Numbered from the stretch's first letter, positions 17,546-26,363 are shown. The stretch is 44,209 nt of DNA from Ralstonia pickettii (GCF_001699815.1 NZ_MCGB01000094.1:1-44209); one strand, 5' to 3'. The notes: generated from the letters alone by a model not told the origin. Numbers and translations are program-made.

Positions 17546-18646
17546 CTATTCCAGGCCAGGCACGGTCCATTTCATGCGCCGTGCTTCCTCCCGTGCGGTC
17601 GAGATCGAGACATTTTTCAAGGCAGGATTTCCGTGGTCCATGACGGGAACGATCACTTCGATGGCTGGGGCGTCGGCATTGGCTCCAGCGTTGAGCAGCG
17701 CTGTCGCGGCATCGGCGTTGCCTGACCAGATAGCGACGATCAGTGGGCTGGCTTTAACCATCGACGGAAGCAGACCAACGGTTTGCAAGCCTCTACGCCG
17801 GGCCTTGGCGAGCAACCCATCCATGGCTGGAATTGATCGCGTTTGCGCTTGTGTGAACGTCAATGGGAAGGCGGTGGACAATGCCGCCTCGTCGAACTTA
17901 GGGTCATCGGACAGGATTTTCAGCATCTCTGCGAAGTGTTCGTTCTTCGCCAGAATCGGGGCTTCGAGGGTGGAGCCCCCACGTTTGCCGAACACAGGCA
18001 TGGCCAACGGCATGGTCTCGTGGAGATGAGCATAGAGCGTAGTGGCGTCGATGTCGCACGCTTCGATAGCTCGCGCCTTCGACTCGTCATCCAGGCCATA
18101 CCCAAGGCGGGTCAACCGACCACGATCATCTTGTGGATCGACGGCACGTCGTATTGCCTGCGTGTCGTCTTGAATATCGCTCGTCCGTTGGGCGACCACA
18201 TCGACTTTTGCGTGCAATGCGGCGAGGGACTGCTGCAACTGACCAATAGCGGGAACCGCCGATCCAATGGCACTTGGATTTGGTGCGTCAGCATGAGAGA
18301 ACGTTGCGAACGCCAGTGCAAAGCCGCCCATGCAGCATGTCGTGGCGAGCCAGAGCTTGCGTGAACGTGCATAAAATTCCAGACGGCTGCGTATCGGTTG
18401 CTGCTCGGTGCGCCGACGTTCCAGCCGAATCATGGTGATCAGCAGGAGCAGAATACAAGCTGCCCCGGCGACGGCTGCGAGCCTGCTGGTCGCTCGTCCA
18501 AACAGCGGCGCGAGCAGGTCGAGAATCAGTGTCGACGTGAAGACCGTCGCATTGATGGGCGACACCCAGTCCGACGATAGACGCAAGGCACTGCGAACGG
18601 TGGAGTCGCCGCTTGGCTGGGTATTGCTCGCTGCACGTTCGTCCAT
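17546..18646 (-). CDS. membrane-anchored protein with ankyrin-like repeats
   Basis: A 366-residue protein with two membrane helices (about 54-74 and 98-117), a predicted coiled segment at 134-166, and a C-terminal half with ankyrin-like units, the clearest being PLIVAIWSGNADAATALLNAGANADAP. Ankyrin units usually bind proteins, so this may be a membrane scaffold. The frame is open much further upstream, but that stretch is antisense-like to the next gene; the ATG at 18646 fits a 19-bp gap to it. The four co-directional genes from 19929 to 16518 look like one transcript. Confidence 0.72.
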   Translation of the reverse strand: MDERAASNTQPSGDSTVRSALRLSSDWVSPINATVFTSTLILDLLAPLFGRATSRLAAVAGAACILLLLITMIRLERRRTEQQPIRSRLEFYARSRKLWLATTCCMGGFALAFATFSHADAPNPSAIGSAVPAIGQLQQSLAALHAKVDVVAQRTSDIQDDTQAIRRAVDPQDDRGRLTRLGYGLDDESKARAIEACDIDATTLYAHLHETMPLAMPVFGKRGGSTLEAPILAKNEHFAEMLKILSDDPKFDEAALSTAFPLTFTQAQTRSIPAMDGLLAKARRRGLQTVGLLPSMVKASPLIVAIWSGNADAATALLNAGANADAPAIEVIVPVMDHGNPALKNVSISTAREEARRMKWTVPGLE

Positions 18647-18665
18647 TAGGGAGCTCACTTGCGGA

Positions 18666-19187
18666 TCAGGCGGCAACCTGGTGGATTTCAGCAAGCAGGG
18701 CTTCGGCCAAGGCCCGCGTGATGTGACAGGTGACGGATATCTGTTGTCCTCCTGCATTGGCATAGATATACGAGCTTTCGGTGTATTCGGCATTCCGCGA
18801 GGCAGTTTCCGTAGCGATACCGAAGCCGGAAACATCACGGAAGGCGAGGCGACCTTCTCCTCCGCCAAAAACCGTCTTGCCGCGCTTGTTGAAGATGATG
18901 CCCTCCGGCCTGACGGTGATACTCGTCGTTTTGCTGAACAGCTTCTTGTACAGGAACACGACGCCGCCCATAAGGAGGATGCCCGCCACCATGCCGACTG
19001 TGAAGTCTTTCGCAATTGCGCCAATGACGAGGAAACTGATGAGCCAGCCGAAGAACACGATCCCCGTGTTGAAGACCAACATGGCAGCCTTGAAGTGCGC
19101 TCCATGGCGAGATCCTTTGTAGGTCAGCTTGATGGAGCCGTCGGGCAGGGTTTCTTTTTCGTACTGGCGTTTGAACGTGCTTTCCAT
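18666..19187 (-). CDS. two-helix membrane protein with C-terminal soluble domain
   Basis: A 173-residue protein. A short polar N terminus is followed by two membrane helices (about 34-57 and 62-81) and a roughly 90-residue beta-rich domain (for example TSITVRPEGIIFNKRGKTVFGG and a C-terminal helix). This resembles small PH-like or YcxB-type membrane proteins, but I cannot assign a family. The ATG at 19187 has GGAATGG about 8 bp upstream; an in-frame TTG at 19202 is an alternative. It lies between a lipoprotein gene and the ankyrin-like gene. Confidence 0.72.
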   Translation of the reverse strand: MESTFKRQYEKETLPDGSIKLTYKGSRHGAHFKAAMLVFNTGIVFFGWLISFLVIGAIAKDFTVGMVAGILLMGGVVFLYKKLFSKTTSITVRPEGIIFNKRGKTVFGGGEGRLAFRDVSGFGIATETASRNAEYTESSYIYANAGGQQISVTCHITRALAEALLAEIHQVAA

Positions 19188-19251
19188 ATGCTGCCATTCC
19201 AATGAACTGATTTTTCGGCCGCGATGCGGACATGCGTTGTCCGGTTGTCCG

Positions 19252-19929
19252 CTATTGAACTGTGCTGACTACCCACAGGCGGTTCTCGTGGAGATAGTCG
19301 ACAGTCAAATCGAGCCCCATGCTCATCAGAAGATGGGCAAACATGAAGCTTGCTCGCGAGTTCGCCGTGTCGATGATGATCGACCGGGACGGGAATGATT
19401 TCAGCGGCGGATTTGGCCCGAATGTCCTTGAGGCTCCGGTGTTTTTTCCACCGTTCTTCGGCATCTGTGCCCACCCGAGCAGCGTGAAGGTGTAGTCGTC
19501 GGTGATGTCGCGGACCTTGGCATCACGCCCGCAGTAAGGGATGTGGTCGAACCGTTGCGAGGATTTTTCGCTCTTCCAGACCACGGCAGAGATCGTGATG
19601 CAGTAGTTGGCGGGCGCGACCGCAACGCTTGCTGCGGGGACCGGAGCGGCACGCCATTCAAACCAATTGTTCTGCGCATCTGCCGGCATGTTGTCGATGG
19701 TCAGCGCAACGCGAGGCCATTTGCTGGCCGGGTCGGTTCCTTTGAATACGTTGGCCAGTCCTGACTGGCTGAATGCGGAAGGGCCGCTCGGGACCAAGGG
19801 GCTGGAGACACTCTGGCCGAGCTGTCGCAGGTTATCGGCAACCTGATCCATTTGCTGGGGCAATCCGGCGCAGGCGGTGAGCATCGTGCAGGCTGCCGCC
19901 AGTACGGCGGCGCGATATGAATGGCGCAT
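19252..19929 (-). CDS. lipoprotein, unknown function
   Basis: A 225-residue protein with a lipoprotein signal peptide: positively charged start, hydrophobic run and the lipobox LTAC at residues 17-20. The mature part is soluble with no recognised domain and has a Cys pair that may form a disulfide. As the first gene of a tight leftward group with three membrane proteins, it may be the outer envelope part of one complex. The group begins 65 bp from the end of another lipoprotein gene, so the five may be one transcript. Confidence 0.78.
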   Translation of the reverse strand: MRHSYRAAVLAAACTMLTACAGLPQQMDQVADNLRQLGQSVSSPLVPSGPSAFSQSGLANVFKGTDPASKWPRVALTIDNMPADAQNNWFEWRAAPVPAASVAVAPANYCITISAVVWKSEKSSQRFDHIPYCGRDAKVRDITDDYTFTLLGWAQMPKNGGKNTGASRTFGPNPPLKSFPSRSIIIDTANSRASFMFAHLLMSMGLDLTVDYLHENRLWVVSTVQ

Positions 19930-19994
19930 GGAGGGTCAATCTCAAGAGGGAGGCTCACGGGATGCGCAGCACCCCGTGCATGGCTATTGAACGA

Positions 19995-21206
19995 TCAGCG
20001 GCAGGTGGCGACCGACTGTGCGGCGTCGCGCTCGACAACAAACATGCTGGACGACAGCGGCAGCAGGATCACGCCTGAGCTGGGGGCCTGGCCATTCACG
20101 ACCGAGGTCGCAGCGCCATTGACCGCAACCAACCCGGTGTTGGTGCTGATGTCGTTGAAGTACAGCGTTTCTGCCGTGGAGACACCGGAGGTGTCTGCGG
20201 TCTTCACTGTGGTTCCGTTGATCGTCACCGTACCGATGGTTGTGCCACGGTCGGTACACGTCCACGAACCGTTGAGTTCGGTGCCCGCGAGCACCTGCTG
20301 CTTGCTGGCGTAGATCACCCCGGTGCGCAGGACCGGCGTCGCCGACTGGCTGTAGCCAAAGCGGTCGATAACCAGCACCGGGCCACGGTCACCTGCCTGG
20401 AAGCTCAGAATGCCGAGATCCGAGCCGCTCCCTTGAACGTGCGTCAGGCCATCGGTGGTGTTCTTCACCAGCTTGAACGCGAACTGCTGGCTCGGCGAGC
20501 TCGAACCTGCAACGGCATTGCACGTGCCCGATGCGTTGATCAGGCCGCTGTCGCACCACGTGACATCCGTGCCGTTGGCCGCTACACGGAACGTGCCGCC
20601 CAAGAACGACGGCGAGCCGCCATCGCTGGCATTGCGGGTTGCGCCGATATAGAAGTAGTCGCCGGCCAGCGTGGCCGTGTTGGCAGGAACGGAATAGCCC
20701 GAGCCTGCAACGCTGGAGCTGCGTGTGCGGAGGACAACGTTACCGCCCATGATGTGGGTGCGCGTGTCCAGCTTGAGTGTGAAGCTGCCGTTCGCGCTGG
20801 TGCCCGTGTACGTCGTGAAGCTACCGCTCGTCGATTGGGTATAGGTGCCCGAGATGTCGGTCAGCCCGTACTGCGTCGACAACACCTTGATCGTGAATGA
20901 GCCGTCCTGGTTCAGCACCAGACGCCACGTGTCGCCGATATCCGCCGTGAGATCGAAGGCTTGTGCAGTGGAGGTCGTTCCGGGCACAGCAGTTGCGCCG
21001 GTCTGAGCGACAAGCGCGGTTGACGATTGGCTGACGGCATCCTGTTGCGGCGTCGTGGTTGTCGAGCCCCCTGATGTCGACGTATTGCTGCCGCTGCTTC
21101 CATCACTGCCGCCACCGCATGCCGCCAAGGCCACCGCAATGGTGCTGAGAGCAAGGATGTTCTGCACGGAGAGAACGCGTTTCTTGTAGGCCAAAATCGT
21201 TTTCAT
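19995..21206 (-). CDS. surface lipoprotein, low-complexity N terminus
   Basis: A 403-residue protein with a lipoprotein signal peptide and lipobox LAAC (residues about 27-30), then a Gly/Ser/Thr-rich linker and a beta-rich body with many Gly, Ser, Thr and Asn residues. This composition is typical of exported lipoproteins of Burkholderiaceae with beta-barrel or beta-sandwich folds; no specific family is recognised. It is divergent from the XRE regulator gene with 115 bp between them, which may place it under that regulator. Confidence 0.8.
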   Translation of the reverse strand: MKTILAYKKRVLSVQNILALSTIAVALAACGGGSDGSSGSNTSTSGGSTTTTPQQDAVSQSSTALVAQTGATAVPGTTSTAQAFDLTADIGDTWRLVLNQDGSFTIKVLSTQYGLTDISGTYTQSTSGSFTTYTGTSANGSFTLKLDTRTHIMGGNVVLRTRSSSVAGSGYSVPANTATLAGDYFYIGATRNASDGGSPSFLGGTFRVAANGTDVTWCDSGLINASGTCNAVAGSSSPSQQFAFKLVKNTTDGLTHVQGSGSDLGILSFQAGDRGPVLVIDRFGYSQSATPVLRTGVIYASKQQVLAGTELNGSWTCTDRGTTIGTVTINGTTVKTADTSGVSTAETLYFNDISTNTGLVAVNGAATSVVNGQAPSSGVILLPLSSSMFVVERDAAQSVATCR

Positions 21207-21321
21207 GTGGTTGGTTGCCTATGACGAGCGTGTAGTTAAAGGTGCGCCAAGTGGTCTCGGTGTTCTAAAATGGGTCGTAAAGACCGTGGCCGTAAACCGA
21301 TCATAGCGTGACGATTCCGTC
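21207..21321. promoter_or_regulatory. divergent promoter/operator region between lipoprotein and XRE genes
   Basis: This short region must serve both divergent genes. It contains GGTC-N5-GACC (21273-21285) and a repeated CGTAAA(G)ACC/CGTAAACC pair at 21276-21299, which could be an operator for the XRE protein. The motif assignment is by eye. Confidence 0.35.
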
Positions 21322-21567
21322 ATGCCAAGGGTCTCTTTCAAAACGGATAAGGACGGTCAGCTCGCGCTGATCGGAGCGGCAGTGCGTGCCCGGCGCAAGG
21401 CCATTCCACTGTCTCAGGAGGCATTAGCCGACCTCGCCGAGATTGATCGTTCTCATATGGGTAAGATCGAACGTGGGGAACGCAACGTGACGATGCTCAA
21501 CGTCCTGCGCATTGCGCAGGCGCTCGGCTGCCAGCCGTCCGAATTGCTAGCTGACGCCGGTCTGTAA
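21322..21567 (+). CDS. XRE-family transcriptional regulator
   Basis: An 81-residue protein that is almost entirely a helix-turn-helix domain of the Cro/CI (HTH_3) type: IGAAVRARRKAIPLSQEALA, then LAEIDRSHMGKIERGERN and LNVLRIAQALGCQPSELL. The pattern is close to stand-alone regulators of restriction-modification and mobile-element genes. No methylase or nuclease gene is adjacent; the divergent lipoprotein gene is the nearest target. The ATG at 21322 is the first start in the frame. Confidence 0.88.
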   Translation: MPRVSFKTDKDGQLALIGAAVRARRKAIPLSQEALADLAEIDRSHMGKIERGERNVTMLNVLRIAQALGCQPSELLADAGL

Positions 21568-21587
21568 GCGGATTGGTTGCATGCTGA

Positions 21588-21651
21588 CTTCCCCCGAAGA
21601 ATGTGTTGATTTGGGGAAGATTGTCGCGGCGAGCTACCGGAGGAGGTAGCT
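21588..21651. terminator. paired hairpins between convergent XRE and luxR-type genes
   Basis: Two hairpins lie between the convergent genes: CTTCCCC with GGGGAAG around an 18-base or longer loop, and a perfect AGCTACC/GGTAGCT 7-bp stem with a GGAGGA loop at 21632-21651. Neither has a T-run, so a bidirectional terminator is only a suggestion. Confidence 0.35.
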
Positions 21652-21670
21652 GTAAGAAGTTATAGGGTGC

Positions 21671-22432
21671 TCAAGGAGCAATCAGGCGAAGGCTGATGGC
21701 ACGAGCCACCGCCTGACGGCGGTTTGTAGCACCGAGCTTTTTCGTCGCATTCCCGATATGGAAGATCACCGTCCGCTCGGAAACGGAGAGGATGTGTGCG
21801 ATTTCCCACGAGGTTTTGCCCGCCGCTGCCCATTGCAGGCATTCTTTCTCGCGTGACGTCAGCGAAGGCATCGGGGCGTTGGACATCGACGCATCGAGTC
21901 GCCGTACTGCTTCATGCAAATGCAGGGCAGTCAGTACCGCGAGGCCGGATATCGCGTCGGTGTGGCGTTGCGAACGTTCTGGAGCCTGATCGGACGTCAC
22001 GCTAAACAAAGCCCGAGTGTGGTCGAAACCGTTGATCGGTATCGTGATACCGGTTGCCAACCCGTGCTCACGGGCCTCATCGAACACAGGACTTCGCGCT
22101 GCCTGCAAATCGTCGGCATCCCAGTGAATCGGGAGGTTGCTGGTAGTGATTAGTTTGACAACAGGATCGGCGGCAACATGCCCGGCTTCCTGATAGCGGC
22201 GTATCCAGGAGGCCGGGTAGGTCGAGAAGATATTTTTCGTGTACAGCATTTCTGCTGCGACGACGTTGTGATCGTCCTTGAAAAAGTGCCGGGCATCACC
22301 GGCGACGAGCAGCGGCGAGTAGAAGAATCGGCCATAGCCGAGGTTGCCCGCATGGCGTTCCATGAAGGCTGCGATCTCCGCATGTGAGCCGGCAGTTAGC
22401 AAGCTCTCGAACGTGTAGAGCGGCGATACCAT
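21671..22432 (-). CDS. LuxR-family solo regulator with autoinducer-binding domain
   Basis: A 253-residue regulator. The N-terminal domain keeps the residues typical of acyl-homoserine-lactone receptors (Trp76, Tyr80, Asp89, Pro90, Trp104 and a Gly near 124). The C-terminal HTH has LTSREKECLQWAAAGKTSWEIA and SERTVIFH, the usual LuxR pattern. Both parts look intact, so an AHL-like signal is probable. No luxI synthase is in the window, so it is an orphan (solo). Its start lies 4 bp after the stop of the PD-(D/E)XK-like gene, so they are co-transcribed. Confidence 0.88.
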   Translation of the reverse strand: MVSPLYTFESLLTAGSHAEIAAFMERHAGNLGYGRFFYSPLLVAGDARHFFKDDHNVVAAEMLYTKNIFSTYPASWIRRYQEAGHVAADPVVKLITTSNLPIHWDADDLQAARSPVFDEAREHGLATGITIPINGFDHTRALFSVTSDQAPERSQRHTDAISGLAVLTALHLHEAVRRLDASMSNAPMPSLTSREKECLQWAAAGKTSWEIAHILSVSERTVIFHIGNATKKLGATNRRQAVARAISLRLIAP

Positions 22433-22436
22433 GACC

Positions 22437-23036
22437 TTATTTCAGAATCCCGGACAACGCCTTGATTGCGCTGTCGATGGAGTTCTGGGCATCCAGTTTC
22501 CGGTCTTTCAGCAGCGGAAAGACCTTGTCGAGCTGAGACATCGCCCACCAGAGGCTGTCTTCTTTCAGTTCATCGACGGCCTTCCAGTAATGCCGCCACA
22601 CTTGATCGTCCTCATATTTCAGTTGGACGCTGTACTTCTCATCTTGGTATCTGACTCGGCAGCACCGCAGATAAGTCGACGGATAGTACAGACCCTTGTG
22701 ATTCGGGGGATCGGCGTTGATCGAGACGAGCACGAGCTCGCCAAAAATTTCCACCTGCGGCCTGATCTCCTCGAAAAGGTCTTTTCCCCATTTGCTGCGG
22801 TATTTCACCTCGACCAGGAATTTGTCGTCCTGGTCCTTCGTCATGACGGTGAAGTCTGGCAGACGGCTCATGGCATCCGGGTAGGCCAGCTTCGCATACT
22901 CGAAGCTGGACATGCAGGAGAGCTCCCGAATGACTTTCTCAATGCCCGAGTCGATCACGCGATACCCCGCGTCTTCGAGGATCGCCTTGACGATGCCCTC
23001 GGTCATTTCCTTTTTTATTCGGTTCTCGAAATCCAT
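22437..23036 (-). CDS. PD-(D/E)XK-like protein next to the integrase
   Basis: A 199-residue protein. The stretch LPDFTVM (Asp61) followed by FLVEVKYRSK (Glu76, Lys78) is the D-ExK core of the PD-(D/E)XK fold, with an upstream Glu33 in a helix as often seen. The C-terminal half is acidic and helical. The family's known members are nucleases or resolvases, but some are inactive. The ATG at 23036 was chosen because the upstream frame runs into the 3' region of the integrase. It lies between the integrase and the coupled LuxR gene, and has no recognisable partner methylase. Confidence 0.72.
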   Translation of the reverse strand: MDFENRIKKEMTEGIVKAILEDAGYRVIDSGIEKVIRELSCMSSFEYAKLAYPDAMSRLPDFTVMTKDQDDKFLVEVKYRSKWGKDLFEEIRPQVEIFGELVLVSINADPPNHKGLYYPSTYLRCCRVRYQDEKYSVQLKYEDDQVWRHYWKAVDELKEDSLWWAMSQLDKVFPLLKDRKLDAQNSIDSAIKALSGILK

Positions 23037-23130
23037 GGCACGAAAGCGGGCAGGGCAGAACGGTAATATTTTGCCGACTGCGTTATCTCCAGTCAGTGGA
23101 ACTGCTGCCGAGGGGCAGGGCGGTGAAGCG

Positions 23131-24450
23131 TTACCAGAAATGCTTGATCGGGAATTCCAGCCGGTCAATGGTCTGCTTCAAAACGGATAACGGCTTCTCG
23201 TGCTGATAATTGACGACGTGCGGCGCAGAAAGATCCACCTTCGCCTGCGCATAGTGCCCCACCATGGACATGACCAGCACCGGGTGGACGTTCAATTCCG
23301 TCATACGAGTAATGAACGTGTGGCGGAACGAGTGAAACACCTTGCGGGAATCGCTGATCTTCAGCGAGTCGAGGTAAGCCCCGAATCGGCGCGACATATT
23401 CTTGCTGTAGCCGTTCTTGCCCGCTGTCAGGTGGGGAAACAGCATCGTCGCACCTTGAGCGCGCACGCTGTCCACGTAGGCCAGGAATCCCGAGGTTTCG
23501 ATCTGCCGGTGTAGCGGGATTTTGCGGATCGAATTGAGGTTCTTGGCTTTCTCGATCTCGAAGTAGTGAATACCGCCATCCTTCTTGATCTGGTTCAGCG
23601 ACAGGCTTGCCAGCTCCTCGACCCGAGCACCCGTGTAGAGGGCAAGCAGCGGCAACCAGTGATAGTCGGGCTTGTTCATGAACTCCCGATACGGTGCCTC
23701 GGCGAAGATCAGCTTGAGATCGTCGTCCGTGAATTCTCGATAGGATTCCACTTGTTGTTTTAGCTTGGTTTTGCTCGAGACGCGGACCTTCTCGAACGGG
23801 TTGGTGGTGAAGTACAGGTTATTGTTGATTGCGTATGCGAAGAGATCCCTCAGGAACGAGGTCTTCGCATTGATTCGGCTGGCCGACGCATTGGCGGCGA
23901 GCAGCCGGTTCTTGTAGGCGATTGCGGTATCGGCATCAAAGGCGTTGATATCGCTGTCCTGGAAGAACCCCTGGAACTCGGTAAAGGTGCGTTCCTTGTC
24001 CTCCAGTGTTTTCGCTACGTTATCGAGCTTCTTTTCTGTGAGGTAGAGCGCAATGACGTCGGAGAGCGGCTTGCTCTTCGGTTTCGGCGGCTCCATGCGC
24101 TGAGGCTCGGGACCGGCCAGTAGCCTGGCAACTTCCGTTGTTGGCATCGCGGCGAGCTGTTCGCCTGTCACGCCGAGCTTGTCGAGAATGTCGAACAGAA
24201 TGCCCTTGTCCTCGGGCTGGATATTCGTGAGCTTGACCCCGTTCGGCAGCGCGATATCGAGGTGACGGAACATCTCAGCATCAAGGCGCGATTTGCTCAT
24301 CTCAACGTGCACGTTCAGTAACAAAGCGGACAGTTTAGCCCGCTGGAAATCTTTTGTGCCGAGAGAGCGGCGAGTGTCGGTTTTGCCGTGCGTGAGGCGC
24401 AGGTAGTAGACCCCATGACGGGAGCGGGTCAGGCGGGGGATTTTGTGCAT
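23131..24450 (-). CDS. tyrosine-type site-specific integrase
   Basis: A 439-residue integrase with an N-terminal DUF6538-like beta domain (LTRSRHGVYYLRL at 7-19), a SAM-like core-binding region (about 130-220) and a catalytic domain with Arg276 (YTGARVEE), Lys303 or nearby, HSFRHT (His373, Arg376), His399 and Tyr415. All parts are present, so it looks active. It is the enzyme that would insert and remove the island at tRNA-Met. The ATG at 24450 is preferred over one 12 codons upstream. The gene begins 84 bp from the tRNA 3' end, and the tRNA terminator sits between them. Confidence 0.9.
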   Translation of the reverse strand: MHKIPRLTRSRHGVYYLRLTHGKTDTRRSLGTKDFQRAKLSALLLNVHVEMSKSRLDAEMFRHLDIALPNGVKLTNIQPEDKGILFDILDKLGVTGEQLAAMPTTEVARLLAGPEPQRMEPPKPKSKPLSDVIALYLTEKKLDNVAKTLEDKERTFTEFQGFFQDSDINAFDADTAIAYKNRLLAANASASRINAKTSFLRDLFAYAINNNLYFTTNPFEKVRVSSKTKLKQQVESYREFTDDDLKLIFAEAPYREFMNKPDYHWLPLLALYTGARVEELASLSLNQIKKDGGIHYFEIEKAKNLNSIRKIPLHRQIETSGFLAYVDSVRAQGATMLFPHLTAGKNGYSKNMSRRFGAYLDSLKISDSRKVFHSFRHTFITRMTELNVHPVLVMSMVGHYAQAKVDLSAPHVVNYQHEKPLSVLKQTIDRLEFPIKHFW

Positions 24451-24484
24451 GGTCGGGTATCTGGGACACCGACCGGGACACCAC

Positions 24485-24526
24485 AAGAAAAAAGCCCTTG
24501 AACTTCTCGCGAAGTATCAAGGGCTT
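24485..24526 (-). terminator. intrinsic terminator of tRNA-Met
   Basis: A long hairpin with a 10-bp outer stem (AAGCCCTTGA/TCAAGGGCTT), a single-base bulge and a 5-bp inner stem (ACTTC/GAAGT) with a TCGC loop, followed on the minus strand by a T-run. It lies between the tRNA and the integrase, so it isolates the integrase from tRNA transcription. Confidence 0.9.
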
Positions 24527-24534
24527 ACAGCATT

Positions 24535-24604
<70 letters not shown>

Positions 24605-24611
<7 letters not shown>

Positions 24612-24643
24612 GAAGAAGCGGGATTCTACCGTCTTCGGCGAAT
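24605..24643. repeat. 11-bp inverted repeat overlapping the tRNA 5' end
   Basis: ATTCGCCGAAG (24605-24615) and CTTCGGCGAAT (24633-24643) are perfect inverted copies around 17 bases. The copy at the tRNA includes its first 7 bases, so the leader RNA could pair with the 5' half of the acceptor stem. Confidence 0.6.
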
Positions 24644-24659
24644 ATGTCAACCCCCTGCG

Positions 24660-26363
24660 TTAGTCGTTGCGATAAATATCCACATCCTTGGTCTCGCGCA
24701 CGAACAGCACACCGATCACGAAGGTGATGGCCGCGATCCAGATCGGGTACCACAAACCGTGATAGATATTGCCGTTCTGGGCCACGAGGGCGAACGAAAT
24801 GGTCGGCAGCAGGCCCCCAAACCAGCCGTTGCCGATGTGATACGGCAGCGACATCGACGAGTACCGGATGCGCGTCGGGAACATCTCCACCAGCATTGCC
24901 GCGATCGGGCCGTAGACCATGGTCACGTAGATCACCAGGATCACCAGGATCACCAGCACCATGATCGTGTTCATCTGGGCGGGATCGGCCTTGGCCGGGT
25001 AGTTGGCCGCCTTGAGCGACTCGCTCACCTGCTTCTTGAAGTCGGCGATCTTGGCCTTGCTGTCGGCGTCGAAGTTCTGGCCGTCTGCCGTGCGGGTGGC
25101 GTTGAGCGAGGTGATCTGCTTACCCGCGATCGACACCGATGCGACCGTGCCGGCCGGGCCTTCGACCGTCTCGTAGCTGGCCGACGACTGCGCCAGCGTG
25201 CGCTTGGCGATGTCGCACGACGAGCGGAAGTCCACCTCGCGGGCGATCGGGCTGCCCTGGAACGAGCACTCCTTCGGATCGACCGTGATGGTGATCTGCG
25301 CGGTCTGCTGGGCGCGCTCCAGCGCCGGGTTGGCGTAGTGCGTGAGCGCCTTGAACAGCGGGAAGTAGGTCAGCACCGCCAGCAGGCAGCCGGCCATGAT
25401 GATCTTCTTGCGACCGATGCGGTCCGACAGCGAGCCGAAGAACACGAAGAACGGCGTGCCGATGGCAAGCGCCACCGCAATCAGCACGTTGGCCGTGAAT
25501 GCGTCGACCTTCAGCACCTGCGTGAGGAAGAACAGTGCGTAGAACTGGCCCGTGTACCACACCACAGCCTGGCCGGCGGTCAGGCCGAGCAGCGCCAGGA
25601 TGACGATCTTCAGGTTGCGCCATTGGCCGAATGCTTCTGTCAACGGGGCCTTGGAGGTCTTGCCTTCGGCCTTCATCTTCTGGAATGCGGGCGATTCGCT
25701 CATCGACAGGCGGATGTACACCGACGTGGCGAGCAGCAGGATCGAGACCAGGAACGGGATGCGCCAGCCCCAGTCGTCGAACGCCTTGCCGGTCAGTTCG
25801 CGCACGGCCAGGATGACGACCAGCGAGAGGAACAGGCCCAACGTAGCCGTCGTCTGGATCCACGATGTGTAGGCACCGCGGCGGCCGTGCGGGGCGTGCT
25901 CGGCGACATACGTGGCGGCGCCGCCGTACTCACCGCCCAGTGCCAGACCTTGCAGCATGCGCAGCGCGATCAGGATGACCGGCGCAGCAACGCCAATCGT
26001 GCCGTACGACGGAAGCAGGCCGACGATGAACGTCGACGTACCCATGATGACGATGGTGACCAGGAACGTGTACTTGCGCCCGATCATGTCGCCCAGACGG
26101 CCGAACACCAGCGCGCCGAACGGGCGCACCAGGAAGCCGGCGGCAAAGGCCAGCAGGGCAAAGATGAAACCCGCCGTGGGGTCCAGGCCCGAGAAGAACT
26201 GCTTGGCGATGATGGCCGCCAACGAGCCGTAAAGATAAAAGTCGTACCACTCGAACACCGTCCCCAGCGACGAGGCAAAGATGACCTTCTTCTCCTCCCT
26301 CGTCATGGGCGCGGGCTGCACACGCCCGACGGGCGCGTTCGGTGCACTCTGCACGGTTGCCAT
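24660..26363 (-). CDS. MHS-family MFS transporter with extra periplasmic domain
   Basis: A 567-residue member of the metabolite:H+ symporter branch of the major facilitator superfamily. The MFS signature is visible in GRLGDMIGRKYTF (88-100), with a second copy in GSLSDRIGRKK (310-320), and MHS features such as SLGTVFEWYDFYLYG (32-46). The substrate cannot be read from sequence; relatives carry organic acids, betaines or shikimate. An unusual soluble insert of about 125 residues (341-464) lies between helices of the second half and has two Cys (366 and 383). The ATG at 26363 has AGGAG at the right distance. Confidence 0.88.
   Translation of the reverse strand: MATVQSAPNAPVGRVQPAPMTREEKKVIFASSLGTVFEWYDFYLYGSLAAIIAKQFFSGLDPTAGFIFALLAFAAGFLVRPFGALVFGRLGDMIGRKYTFLVTIVIMGTSTFIVGLLPSYGTIGVAAPVILIALRMLQGLALGGEYGGAATYVAEHAPHGRRGAYTSWIQTTATLGLFLSLVVILAVRELTGKAFDDWGWRIPFLVSILLLATSVYIRLSMSESPAFQKMKAEGKTSKAPLTEAFGQWRNLKIVILALLGLTAGQAVVWYTGQFYALFFLTQVLKVDAFTANVLIAVALAIGTPFFVFFGSLSDRIGRKKIIMAGCLLAVLTYFPLFKALTHYANPALERAQQTAQITITVDPKECSFQGSPIAREVDFRSSCDIAKRTLAQSSASYETVEGPAGTVASVSIAGKQITSLNATRTADGQNFDADSKAKIADFKKQVSESLKAANYPAKADPAQMNTIMVLVILVILVIYVTMVYGPIAAMLVEMFPTRIRYSSMSLPYHIGNGWFGGLLPTISFALVAQNGNIYHGLWYPIWIAAITFVIGVLFVRETKDVDIYRND

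Larger units (their letters stand above)
1..24534. mobile_element. tRNA-Met-associated genomic island (partial, left end outside window)
   Basis: A tyrosine integrase gene lies directly next to the 3' end of tRNA-Met, and to its left come mobilisation genes, a defence-like operon, orphan regulators and hypothetical envelope proteins. To the right of the tRNA the genes are housekeeping. This is the standard architecture of an island integrated at a tRNA 3' end. I searched by eye for a second copy of the tRNA 3' end in the left 24 kb and found none, so the distal attachment site should be upstream of base 1. No conjugation (type IV secretion) genes are visible. Confidence 0.75.

Noticed and set aside
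24932-24961. Short 9-bp repeats in the MFS gene
   Set aside because: They code for a repetitive Val/Ile/Leu membrane helix and are probably only codon repetition.
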